Origin: an uncultured Aliivibrio sp.
GTDB taxonomy: Bacteria; Pseudomonadota; Gammaproteobacteria; Enterobacterales; Vibrionaceae
Assembly: GCF_946479765.1 (NCBI RefSeq)
Contig: NZ_CAMLHO010000001.1
Span: forward strand, 1-64,000
DNA: 64,000 nucleotides
Direction of reading: 5' to 3'
Shown here piece by piece: positions 53,343 through 62,363 of this stretch (position 1 is its first letter; every line of letters starts with the position of its first letter). The notes under the pieces were generated by a model, which made no database searches, was not told the DNA's origin, and saw only the letters and a program-made list of their open reading frames with translations. The position numbers and the translations under genes are program-made.

Positions 53343-54059
53343 TTATTCGGCCAACGCCGCTTTCTGCTGCTCAATGATATCATTGATGCCCTGTTGCGCC
53401 AGAGCCAGCATGTCTAACAATTCCTGATGAGAGAACGGCGCTTCTTCTGCCGTGCCCTGCACTTCAATCATCTTACCGTCTTCCATCATTACGACGTTCA
53501 TGTCGGTATCAGCGGCTGAATCTTCTAAATACTCAAGGTCACAAATCGCTTCGCCTTTATAGATACCTACAGAAACAGCAGCAACGTGCCCTTTCATTGG
53601 GTTCTTTTTCAGCTTACCTGATGCGATCATGTGGTTGATTGCGTCCGCTAATGCAACACTTGCACCAGTAATAGACGCTGTGCGTGTACCGCCATCCGCT
53701 TGGATAACATCACAATCGACAGTGATCATTTGCTCACCTAGCGCTTCTAGGTCAACAGCAGCACGTAGGCTACGAGCGATCAGACGTTGGATTTCCATTG
53801 TACGACCACCTTGCTTACCACTTGCTGCTTCACGACGGTTACGTGTGTGAGTAGCGCGAGGTAGCATGCCGTATTCAGCCGTTACCCAACCTTTACCTTT
53901 ACCTTTTAACCAGCGAGGAACATTTTCTTCAACACTTGCAGTACAAATTACTTTTGTATTACCAAATTCAACTAATACAGACCCTTCTGCGTGAGCAGTA
54001 AAGTTACGAGTAATAGTAATTGGACGGACTTGCTGAGCTGTTCTTCCGCTAGGACGCAT
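53343..54059 (-). CDS. rph: Ribonuclease PH
   Basis: Phosphate-dependent 3' exoribonuclease that trims tRNA 3' ends. N-terminal [32 protein letters not shown] is the family's RRE..S.GRT region and [19 protein letters not shown] the active site. 238 residues, normal. It precedes pyrE in the same direction; a hairpin lies between them. Confidence 0.96.
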   Translation of the reverse strand: MRPSGRTAQQVRPITITRNFTAHAEGSVLVEFGNTKVICTASVEENVPRWLKGKGKGWVTAEYGMLPRATHTRNRREAASGKQGGRTMEIQRLIARSLRAAVDLEALGEQMITVDCDVIQADGGTRTASITGASVALADAINHMIASGKLKKNPMKGHVAAVSVGIYKGEAICDLEYLEDSAADTDMNVVMMEDGKMIEVQGTAEEAPFSHQELLDMLALAQQGINDIIEQQKAALAE

Positions 54060-54258
54060 GGCAGATACCTTGATTATGACAAATTGTCGGCGATTATACC
54101 CAAGTCCAAGAATAATACCAATCAGGATGAGTCGTCTGTATCCGATACCGCATCTGTTTCTTTGATAAGCGCCACTTACTTCCTAAAGCGCTTATCTGTT
54201 ATAGTATGCCTAATATTTTATTCATCATCCTTCCTATTGATGATTTGAGGACGCTTAC

Positions 54259-55122
54259 ATGATCTACAGTATGACAGCTTACGCACGCCGCGAAGTAAAA
54301 GGCGATTGGGGAACAGCTGTGTGGGAAATCCGCTCAGTAAACCAACGTTATTTAGAAACGTATTTCCGCATGCCAGAACAATTCCGTGGTTTAGAACCTG
54401 TATTACGTGAGCGTTTTCGTAAGCGTCTTGCTCGCGGTAAAGTGGAATGTCACTTACGCTTTGAAGCAAATAATGCAGCAAGCAGCGAATTAAGAATCAA
54501 TGAAGACCTAGCTCGCCAAGTAATTAAAGCGGCGCAGTGGGTAAAAACTGAATCTGGCGAAGGTGGTATTAATCCTTTCCAAGTTCTGCAATGGCAAGGT
54601 GTGATGGAAGCGCCTGAGCAAGATTTCGATTCAATCAATAAAGAACTATTGGCGGAATTTGAACTGGCTGTAAATGATTTCGTTGAAGCACGTGCAAACG
54701 AAGGTGAGAACATGAAAGCACTGATCGTTCAGCGCTTAGATGCGATCACGACAGAAGCAGCAAAAGTTCGCGCTCGTATGCCTGAGATTTTAGAATGGCA
54801 ACGTAACCGTCTTCTAACTAAATTTGAAGATGCGAAAATTGAGTTAGATTCAGGTCGTGTTGAACAAGAACTTATTCTTCTTGCTCAAAAATCTGACGTG
54901 GCTGAAGAGCTAGACCGTTTAGATTCACACGTAAAAGAAACCACTAAGGTGATGAATAAAGGCGGTGCTTGTGGCCGTAAACTTGATTTCATGATGCAAG
55001 AATTTAACCGTGAAGCAAACACGCTAGCGTCTAAATCTATCAGCACCGATGTAACAGCCTCTGGCGTTGAGCTTAAAGTGCTTATCGAACAAATGCGTGA
55101 GCAAATTCAGAACATTGAGTAA
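54259..55122 (+). CDS. yicC: YicC-family endoribonuclease-like protein
   Basis: 287 residues: N-terminal MIYSMTAYARREVKGDWGTA and C-terminal GRKLDFMMQEFNREANTLAS, both YicC signatures. E. coli YicC is a stress-linked endoribonuclease affecting small RNAs such as RyhB. Divergent from rph. Its last 25 codons match a second copy at 58656-58734, so the 3' end seen here may have come with the inserted cassette. Confidence 0.93.
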   Translation: MIYSMTAYARREVKGDWGTAVWEIRSVNQRYLETYFRMPEQFRGLEPVLRERFRKRLARGKVECHLRFEANNAASSELRINEDLARQVIKAAQWVKTESGEGGINPFQVLQWQGVMEAPEQDFDSINKELLAEFELAVNDFVEARANEGENMKALIVQRLDAITTEAAKVRARMPEILEWQRNRLLTKFEDAKIELDSGRVEQELILLAQKSDVAEELDRLDSHVKETTKVMNKGGACGRKLDFMMQEFNREANTLASKSISTDVTASGVELKVLIEQMREQIQNIE

Positions 55123-55160
55123 TATTTATTACAATACTCATTATCGATGATAAATATTCA

Positions 55161-55188
55161 AAGCCTCTGTTTTCAGGGGCTTTTTTTT
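55161..55188 (+). terminator. Terminator of yicC
   Basis: AAGCCTCTGTTTTCAGGGGC plus eight T. Stem 7 bp with one G-U. Confidence 0.9.
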
Positions 55189-55235
55189 GTTTACGCATTG
55201 ATATTACGCTCACGATTGGAAAAATATCATTAATA

Positions 55236-55266
55236 AAAACCTCACAGATAACACCATGAGGTTTTT
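55236..55266. terminator. Second hairpin downstream of yicC
   Basis: AAAACCTCA and TGAGGTTTTT form a 9-bp stem with a 12-base loop. It may belong to the inserted cassette and insulate it from yicC. Confidence 0.6.
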
Positions 55267-55322
55267 ATTATTTATGAAATACTGATTATTAATAAATATT
55301 AAATTACCTTTACCAAAGCTGT

Positions 55323-55337
55323 ACTGTACGGTACAGT
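55323..55337. promoter_or_regulatory. Likely TetR operator before the efflux operon
   Basis: ACTGTAC-G-GTACAGT, a perfect palindrome 30 bp before the efflux ATG. The related TGTACTGTA occurs upstream of the tetR gene at about 58623-58632. Confidence 0.7.
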
Positions 55338-55366
55338 TGTTTCATGTTTAGCATGAGGTACAACAA

Positions 55367-56380
55367 ATGAAAAAAAAAGTCATCGCATTATCACTCATTA
55401 TGGGTTCATTACTTGCTACTGGTTGGCACTTCTATTTACCTCATAATATAACAACAGATAATGCTTATATTCACTCAGATGTCACCGCTATTTCTCCAGA
55501 AGTAGGAGGACAAGTGAATCAACTTTTTGTTAAAGACAATCAATGGGTCAAGAAAGGGATGCCGTTGTTTTCAATTGATGATAATGACTTTGTTGCAAAC
55601 CAAGAAATCGCTAAATCAGCATTAAATGTGGCAAATTCAGCACTAAAAGCCAATCAAATAAAAACTGAAATACAGTTAGTAAAAATAGAGCAAGCTAAAC
55701 ATAACATCCACAGCGTTGCTGCAAATTCAAAGTACCAATTCGCTGAATTCAAACGTATTTCACGTCTTCTACAAAAGCAATCAGTAAGCAAAAATCAATT
55801 TGAAGGGCAAAAAACACGCTCGATTGAAGCAAAAAGTACCTTAGAGACGGCAAAATTAACATTAACAACCGAGCAAAAACAATTAAGTTCTTTAGTTACG
55901 GAAAAATTACAGATCTCCGCTCAAATAAAACAAGCAGAAGCTAAATTACATTTAATGGATACCGCTTTAGCAAGAACGATCGTTAGAGCACCATTTGATG
56001 GTTATATTGCAGATAGACAAGTGCAGGTCGGCAAATTTGTACAGCCAGGAATGGGGCTAATTGTAATGGTTCCAAACTATGTTTGGGTAGAAGCAAACTT
56101 CAAAGAAACTCAGTTAAAAAATGTGATGCAGGGACAAGACGTTGACATTGTTCTGGATATGTTCCCAGACCTCATCTTGCATGGTCGTGTCGCTTCCATT
56201 ACTCCAGCGACCGGGGCTCAATTTAGCTTACTCCCTCCACAGAACGCGACAGGAAATTTCGTCAAAGTAGTGCAACGTGTACCTGTCCGTATTGAGTTAG
56301 ATATTCCAGCTGAATTAAAGCTACGTATTTACCCTGGATTGTCAGCAGAAGTCTCTATTGATACAAGAAAACAAGGTTAA
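55367..56380 (+). CDS. HlyD/EmrA-family membrane fusion protein
   Basis: Periplasmic adaptor of an efflux pump. An N-terminal span (about 5-24) then TDNAYIHSDVTAISPEVGGQ (biotinyl-lipoyl half), an alpha-hairpin (about 80-190), and VRAPFDGYIADRQVQVGKFV (second half) followed by the beta-barrel domain. 337 residues. The MFS pump gene follows 6 bp later. An outer-membrane channel partner, TolC or similar, must lie elsewhere. Confidence 0.9.
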   Translation: MKKKVIALSLIMGSLLATGWHFYLPHNITTDNAYIHSDVTAISPEVGGQVNQLFVKDNQWVKKGMPLFSIDDNDFVANQEIAKSALNVANSALKANQIKTEIQLVKIEQAKHNIHSVAANSKYQFAEFKRISRLLQKQSVSKNQFEGQKTRSIEAKSTLETAKLTLTTEQKQLSSLVTEKLQISAQIKQAEAKLHLMDTALARTIVRAPFDGYIADRQVQVGKFVQPGMGLIVMVPNYVWVEANFKETQLKNVMQGQDVDIVLDMFPDLILHGRVASITPATGAQFSLLPPQNATGNFVKVVQRVPVRIELDIPAELKLRIYPGLSAEVSIDTRKQG

Positions 56381-56386
56381 CAGCCA

Positions 56387-57922
56387 ATGAAAACTAATTC
56401 TCCACTGTTAATTATCTCTTTATTTGCGATCGCAGCTTTTGGCATTAATTCGGTGATGTTTACTGAGTTATCTCATGAAATGGCTGCAAGTTCTGGTTTA
56501 TCGACCGATGAAATCGAGTTAACGAAAATAGGCTTCATGATAACCCAAGTACTCGGTTTCATATTTACACCAATCTTAGCTCGTAAATTAGGAACAAAAA
56601 CATCGTTAAATGCTTCGTTAATAGTTGGGTTGGCAAGTAGCCTTTTACTAGGTTATCTAAAGAATCACGAGGCTTTATTCATCATCACTTGGTTAGTTAG
56701 TGGGTTTTTCATGAGCTCACTGTCCGTGATAATAAATGTTTATTTGATTCATACCTTTGAACAGCGCTGGTTACCTGCACTCATTGCCTTAATCTTAATA
56801 TTTTCAGCATTGTTACCTATGGGGGCTTACCCATGGCTAGTGGCCGCTATTGTGGAAAAATACGATTGGTCTTTATTATATGCAGTCTCAGCTTGGTTGT
56901 ACTTTTCAGCCTTAATAATGGTGATCATATTTAAACCACTCCCGATAAAAATAGAAGCCAAAGCGAAGTCCAGTATATTCGTTTATTTACTATTAGCGGT
57001 GACGATGAGCCTGATCGTATTTATCTTAATGCGAGGGGGGTATTACAATTGGTTTGATTCAACATGGTTATCTCAACTAACCATGATTGCAGCCATATTT
57101 AGCTTGTTAGTTATTTATCTGTTAATACGAACCAAATCATTAAATACAGCTTCAATCGCATTACACAGTAAGCTGAAAACCAATGTTTTTATGTTCAATG
57201 CCTTTTTAGCGGGTTTCGCTGTGATAGCAAGCTCAATACTCTTTAGTAGCTTCCTGAAGATGGCGATGCATTACAATAGCTTAAATGCTGGCTATGCTCA
57301 GCTTCCCTCATTTTATTCCATGCTAGCGGGAATGTTAGTGAGCGTATTGCTATATTATTTCCGTCGTCCATTAGTCGATGCAGCAGTGCCTTTTGGTGTG
57401 TTGATGATATTAATCTCTGTGTACAAATTCAGCCTATTACCAAGCGTTGTCGGAACAGAATCTTTGCTATTACCAATGCTACTAAGAGGCTTTGGCGTAG
57501 GTTTACTTAATGTTTCGGTAACCATTTCAGTATTTATGTATTTTCAAGCGGGACAACATTTGGAGGGCTTAGCGAACTTCTACCTATTCAGAACCATCGG
57601 GGGCGTGATTGGAGGTGCGTTTTTTTCACGGGTGATCCAAAATCACAGCGCACAAGCTTCAGGTGAGATAGGGAGAACATTGGATCGTACTAATTATTCT
57701 TTTGCAGCATACGAACACGCGTTGAATAATGCGATTCTGACACACGGACGATTACCCAATACCGCATTGAGTATGAGCCAAATTAGTTCTGCGGTAAAAG
57801 AGCAAGCCGCAACCTTGGCGCTAAGTAATTCACTGCTCGTGTTCATTATATCCATTATTGCTCTTACGCCAATCTTACTAATTTCAAAGAAACTGGCCGC
57901 AAAACAAGAAGCAACTTTATAA
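56387..57922 (+). CDS. MFS drug transporter, DHA2 (EmrB-like)
   Basis: 511 residues with about 14 hydrophobic segments, the DHA2 pattern. Pairs with the upstream HlyD adaptor to form an EmrAB-type tripartite pump. The exported compounds are unknown. A TetR gene lies convergently downstream and its probable operator is before the adaptor gene, so it probably represses this pair. Confidence 0.88.
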   Translation: MKTNSPLLIISLFAIAAFGINSVMFTELSHEMAASSGLSTDEIELTKIGFMITQVLGFIFTPILARKLGTKTSLNASLIVGLASSLLLGYLKNHEALFIITWLVSGFFMSSLSVIINVYLIHTFEQRWLPALIALILIFSALLPMGAYPWLVAAIVEKYDWSLLYAVSAWLYFSALIMVIIFKPLPIKIEAKAKSSIFVYLLLAVTMSLIVFILMRGGYYNWFDSTWLSQLTMIAAIFSLLVIYLLIRTKSLNTASIALHSKLKTNVFMFNAFLAGFAVIASSILFSSFLKMAMHYNSLNAGYAQLPSFYSMLAGMLVSVLLYYFRRPLVDAAVPFGVLMILISVYKFSLLPSVVGTESLLLPMLLRGFGVGLLNVSVTISVFMYFQAGQHLEGLANFYLFRTIGGVIGGAFFSRVIQNHSAQASGEIGRTLDRTNYSFAAYEHALNNAILTHGRLPNTALSMSQISSAVKEQAATLALSNSLLVFIISIIALTPILLISKKLAAKQEATL

Positions 57923-57988
57923 CCGTTGAAAATATCAAAGGGAGAATGCGATCTCCCTTTGATATCATATATTAAGGCAACACATCGC

Positions 57989-58591
57989 TTATCTTTGATA
58001 GATCATTAAGAAGGATTTCACTGCTTGTTTTGCATGAATCTCCAACTCTTCGTCACTGAGAAAATCAAAACCAATTAGCGCCATATTCTGGTAATCAAGC
58101 TTAATCAGAGCGAGTAGCTGCCTACAAGCTAAATCATGGTTATCAATAGACAGTTGCTGAACAGCTTGCTCAGTTTTTAGAAATTCGACCAAGTATTGAT
58201 GAATGCGCAGTGGTCCTTTCTGCCAAAATTGGTTTGGCACCGTATCATGCTTATTAAAATCGGCAGAAATAATACGATAGAGCGATAACACTGGATTAGA
58301 GCAAATACCAGTCAGATATTTCTTCGAAAAATCGACTAACGTCTCTTCCAAAGGTTCATTATGTTTATCTGCCAACTGAAAAACAGATTCCAAACTGTTT
58401 TTTGTGTTATGCGTTAAAACTTCGACAAACATCCCCTCTTTATTGGAGAAATAACGATACAAGGTTTGCTTTGAACCACCACAAATTGAGACGATTTGAT
58501 CAAGTGACGTATTCTTATACCCTTGCTCAATAAAGAGCGTTGTTGCCACTTCGATGATTCGAGTTCTTTTCTTTTCAACAGATACGCGCAT
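57989..58591 (-). CDS. TetR-family repressor of the efflux operon
   Basis: 200 residues, N-terminal TetR HTH: RIIEVATTLFIEQGYKNTSL, then GGSKQTLYRYFSNKEGMF. It is convergent with the MFS gene and its own promoter region contains TGTACTGTA, which matches half of the palindrome in front of the efflux operon. This implies control of both. Confidence 0.88.
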   Translation of the reverse strand: MRVSVEKKRTRIIEVATTLFIEQGYKNTSLDQIVSICGGSKQTLYRYFSNKEGMFVEVLTHNTKNSLESVFQLADKHNEPLEETLVDFSKKYLTGICSNPVLSLYRIISADFNKHDTVPNQFWQKGPLRIHQYLVEFLKTEQAVQQLSIDNHDLACRQLLALIKLDYQNMALIGFDFLSDEELEIHAKQAVKSFLMIYQR

Positions 58592-58655
58592 AACAAAATC
58601 TAGCCTAAATAAAGAGTTAACTACAGTACAATTTTGCTTAAGTTAACACAAGTAT

Positions 58656-58734
58656 GTAACGGCATCTGGCGTTGAGCTGAAAGTGCTTATCGAACAAATG
58701 CGCGAGCAAATTCAGAACATTGAGTAATAGTTAA
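58656..58734 (+). pseudogene. Duplicate of the yicC 3' end
   Basis: About 79 bp matching 55051-55129 with about five substitutions, including AACAAATGCGCGAGCAAATT and the TTGAGTAATAG end. It marks the far side of the efflux cassette insertion. Confidence 0.9.
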
Positions 58735-58787
58735 TGTTGTATTTCATTGCATTAAATAATTAAAATACAACAACTTACCTTAAAACA

Positions 58788-58853
58788 CCTTCCACCACCG
58801 TATTCTTTAATACACCATTAACCACCAACTGGTGGTTAATGTGGTGGGAGGCG
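58788..58853. repeat. Nested inverted repeat downstream of hipA
   Basis: Outer arms CCTTCCACCAC/GTGGTGGGAGG and an inner ATTAACCACCAACTGGTGGTTAAT palindrome. Could be a bidirectional terminator or the edge of a mobile cassette. Confidence 0.5.
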
Positions 58854-58931
58854 TTTAATTTAGACCTGATTCCATGCTTTATCTACTCGCCTTATTTATC
58901 TTGTTGCTACGTCACCTTAAAAAACGTTATC

Positions 58932-60243
58932 TCAAACCAAGAGTGCTGCATTTTCTTGCTTACGCTCTGCGAGTATTTTTTCTATCGCGACCACAGTGGT
59001 CTTACTAACCCCGTGTTGCTCAGCAAGCACCCTAAACCGACTAATGGCATCAACGACCTCTTGAATGCATTGCTGTGCTTGCTTCCAATTAGCAAAACCT
59101 GCACTAGCCGCTAGCTTTTGCATCGCTTTGAGTGGTGGCGCTTTTCCGTACCCGGCAAAGGCGGTTGCATGCTCGTTAAAAGGGTGAGGACTAAACGTCA
59201 CATCGTAAAATGGTGCGAGTTGCCAACTTCCATCATCTGCTTGTAAAAATCCCCAGTTTTTACTGTGATCGTCTTGGTTCGCTGCAAACAAGTTAAAGAT
59301 TGCGCGACGAAATTGAAGTTGCCCAGCAGCAGGTGATTTACACAGTTGACGGCTGGCTTTAATAAGATCGCTGTAGTCTAAGCTAGGACTTCGGAAGTCG
59401 GCATCCAATAAGCCGCAAGCACTGTGCATATGTAAACGTCCAGCCTTCTCATGCGCGGGTAAGTAATCGAAGCGCTTTAACGCAAGCCATGCTTTAGCGC
59501 CACTGCTTGCTGGTGCTTCAATTAGCTGCCAGCTCGGTGGCTGACATTTTGCTTTTTCAGCCATTTGTAAATAAACGGCTTCACACAAACCCTCTTCGTG
59601 GCCCAATGCTAAGTTCTTCGAAGTAAACTTAACTAACCATGCTTCATCGCCAGGCTGTGAATAGGTACGGCATTGCGTCGCGTCGCCAGCAGGCATGTAA
59701 ATTTGCGCTTTAGGGCGGGCACCGCCGGAGCTACCGACTACTACCAACGTTGCTAACACTTGCTGAGTGCTACCGTCTAACTCATCAGAGAGGGACTGGT
59801 CGAACAAGGTTTGGGCTTCAAGCCCAAGTGTTTCCAAATCAATATCTGAACGCTGATCTAATGAGAGCTCTGATATAGGCGTAAAAGACAATGCCCCCAT
59901 ACCTTGCTGGCCAACAAAAGCCAGTCTATCCATTGCTGTCACTTGCGCAGGTAAAATACCTTGTTGGCGGAACACACGATCTTGCAACAACAAACCCCAA
60001 CCATCGGGAAGACTATCACCAAAAACACCGTGAATGCCTTGGTGTGGCACTTTCGGTGCTTGCTGTAAGCGCACATCTCCTTGAAGAGTATAAAGGGGAT
60101 AAATTGCCAAACGTGCTTAGGTAAATGTCATCATACTGAAAGAAAACACCTTGGCGGTTTTGCGCTAATATACCCACCGATACAGTTTCGCCCGTTGTGA
60201 GAGTGCGCTCCACATTCAACTTTTGAATGGATTTAAAGCTCAT
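58932..60243 (-). pseudogene. hipA: HipA toxin kinase, frameshifted
   Basis: Type II toxin kinase that phosphorylates glutamyl-tRNA synthetase in E. coli. Two frames join near 60092-60094: the first (60016-60243) ends NLSPLY and the second (to 58932) reads LYTLQGDVRLQQAPKVPHQG. Removing one T of a TTT run restores the family motif GNLSPxTLQ. SSGGARPKAQI and DDHSKNWGFL (catalytic region), with YDVTFSPHP, are intact. Joined length of about 440 residues is normal. So it is inactive, or the frameshift is a sequencing error or recoded. Confidence 0.85.
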
Positions 60244-60523
60244 CTTTAAGCACCTCTTCTATACTGGTCGGTAAAGCGGTACGGTCAGCCGTTGTTTGTG
60301 TCAGTTGATAAAGCCTGTCTAGTGAGTCCAGCGACTGCCACAAAAGCAGTAACTGACGAAATGAAATTTGTCCGGTGAGTTCAAACTTTTTTATGGTCGA
60401 AGCCGGTACACAACTACGCTGGGCTAGCGACTCTCGCGATAGCTTCGCTTGTTTACGCAAGCCCCGCAAATGAGTAGCAAAAGCTTGGCTTACATCGGTA
60501 TCATCTAAAAGTGAAAAGTTCAT
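60233..60523 (-). CDS. hipB: HipB antitoxin (XRE-family)
   Basis: Helix-turn-helix protein (residues about 15-65: LRGLRKQAKLSRESLAQRSC then VPASTIKKFE). Start taken at 60523, with 96 residues; a longer frame to 60544 is possible. Overlaps hipA by 11 bp, usual for toxin-antitoxin pairs. It should neutralise HipA and repress the operon via the repeats upstream. Confidence 0.85.
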   Translation of the reverse strand: MNFSLLDDTDVSQAFATHLRGLRKQAKLSRESLAQRSCVPASTIKKFELTGQISFRQLLLLWQSLDSLDRLYQLTQTTADRTALPTSIEEVLKDEL

Positions 60524-60540
60524 ACGCAACCAAAGTGGAT

Positions 60541-60595
60541 ACAATAATGTCTATTGTAGCGTTATTTTAAAATTAATAGGCACAATAATGTCCAT
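60541..60595. promoter_or_regulatory. Likely HipB operators
   Basis: Two copies of ACAATAATGTC, 60541-60551 and 60583-60593. The first is part of ACAATA-ATGTC-TATTGT, an exact inverted repeat. They bracket the probable hipBA promoter. Confidence 0.6.
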
Positions 60596-60635
60596 CGAAA
60601 TATGAATAACTATCAGATAATTACTGGAATTGGTA

Positions 60636-61064
60636 TTACTCATCATATTTTTTACTGTTCTCATGAACCTCATACGGCCAATAATAATGCCCCGCTCGGA
60701 TCAATAACGTTGCCGCGGCTAAAATAAAGGCGGCGAGCGCTAACCATACCACTAATACAGCGTCTAACTCCTTCATACCTAATGTAATATAACGAGCAAT
60801 CGCCATCATCGCGATATAGATAGGGTAACGCACTGGGATCTTACCGTTCATCACAAATTGCTGCACCATCGCGAGCACTTCAAGATAGATAAACATCAAC
60901 AATATATCAGTCAATTGAATTTGCTTTTCTGAAAAAACATGAACAAATTCATTCATCATGGCAAATAAGGTAGCTAACGTGATGGCTACCAATAACACTG
61001 CTTCTAATATATGGAATACTTTTAAGAAAGGTTTACTAAACGACTTGGGTAGATGAGAAGGCAT
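60636..61064 (-). CDS. psiE: Phosphate-starvation-inducible protein PsiE
   Basis: 142-residue inner-membrane protein with four spans (starting about 20, 55, 80, 105). LTDILLMFIYLEVLAMVQQF and PIYIAMMAIARYITLG are PsiE family sequences. Its role is unknown; E. coli psiE responds to PhoB and cAMP-CRP. It is divergent from gmk. Confidence 0.88.
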   Translation of the reverse strand: MPSHLPKSFSKPFLKVFHILEAVLLVAITLATLFAMMNEFVHVFSEKQIQLTDILLMFIYLEVLAMVQQFVMNGKIPVRYPIYIAMMAIARYITLGMKELDAVLVVWLALAAFILAAATLLIRAGHYYWPYEVHENSKKYDE

Positions 61065-61272
61065 AAGAGGTTTTCCGCCATGGTAGCTGTAATAAGGATG
61101 ATAATTAATTGTTTACGATCTAATGATAGTGCTAAGCCAAGTTAACACAAAATTATTATTTCAATTAGTGTATTTATTTCATTCAAATTAATTCTTAATT
61201 GTGCTATTCTTCGCCACCCAATTTTCTATGCTTCGCATTCATCTTTATTTTACTTTTAAAAGGTAATTTTAG

Positions 61273-61929
<657 letters not shown>

Positions 61930-62037
61930 TTTCTTCGTATTTCTATTAGTATCTCGTAACCCTAGCTAGAAACTTCTGCGGGTTACTTGTATACTTTCTC
62001 ATCATATAACTATTTTTGTTAATAAATTGGAGTCCTC

Positions 62038-62310
62038 ATGGCACGTGTAACCGTTCAAGACGCAGTTGCGAAAATCGGCAACCGTTTCGACCTTGTTTTA
62101 GTATCATCTCGTCGCGCACGCCAACTACAAACTGGCGGTAAAGATGCGCTAGTGCCTGAAGAGAACGATAAACCAACTGTTATCGCTCTTCGTGAAATTG
62201 AAGAAGGCCTGATCACAAAAGATCTACTTGATGCTCGTGAACGTCAAGAGCAACAAGAGCAAGATGCCGCTGAATTAGCAGCAGTTAGCTCAATCACTCA
62301 CAATCGTTAA
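62038..62310 (+). CDS. rpoZ: RNA polymerase omega subunit
   Basis: 90 residues: [20 protein letters not shown] and the conserved [10 protein letters not shown]. Aids RNA polymerase assembly and forms part of the ppGpp binding site 1. It sits 108 bp after gmk and just before spoT, which makes ppGpp. Confidence 0.97.
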   Translation: MARVTVQDAVAKIGNRFDLVLVSSRRARQLQTGGKDALVPEENDKPTVIALREIEEGLITKDLLDARERQEQQEQDAAELAAVSSITHNR

Positions 62311-62363
62311 TCTCTATAATCTTTTATAGATTATAAATTAAAGCATACCTGACGGGGCGAAAT

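Larger units (their letters stand above)
58592..58931. other. Junction region between the efflux cassette and hipBA
   Basis: 340 bp with the tetR promoter, the yicC remnant, an inverted repeat GTTGTATTT...AAATACAAC (58736-58771) and a nested one (CCTTCCACCAC...GTGGTGGGAGG, 58788-58853). No gene. Confidence 0.6.
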
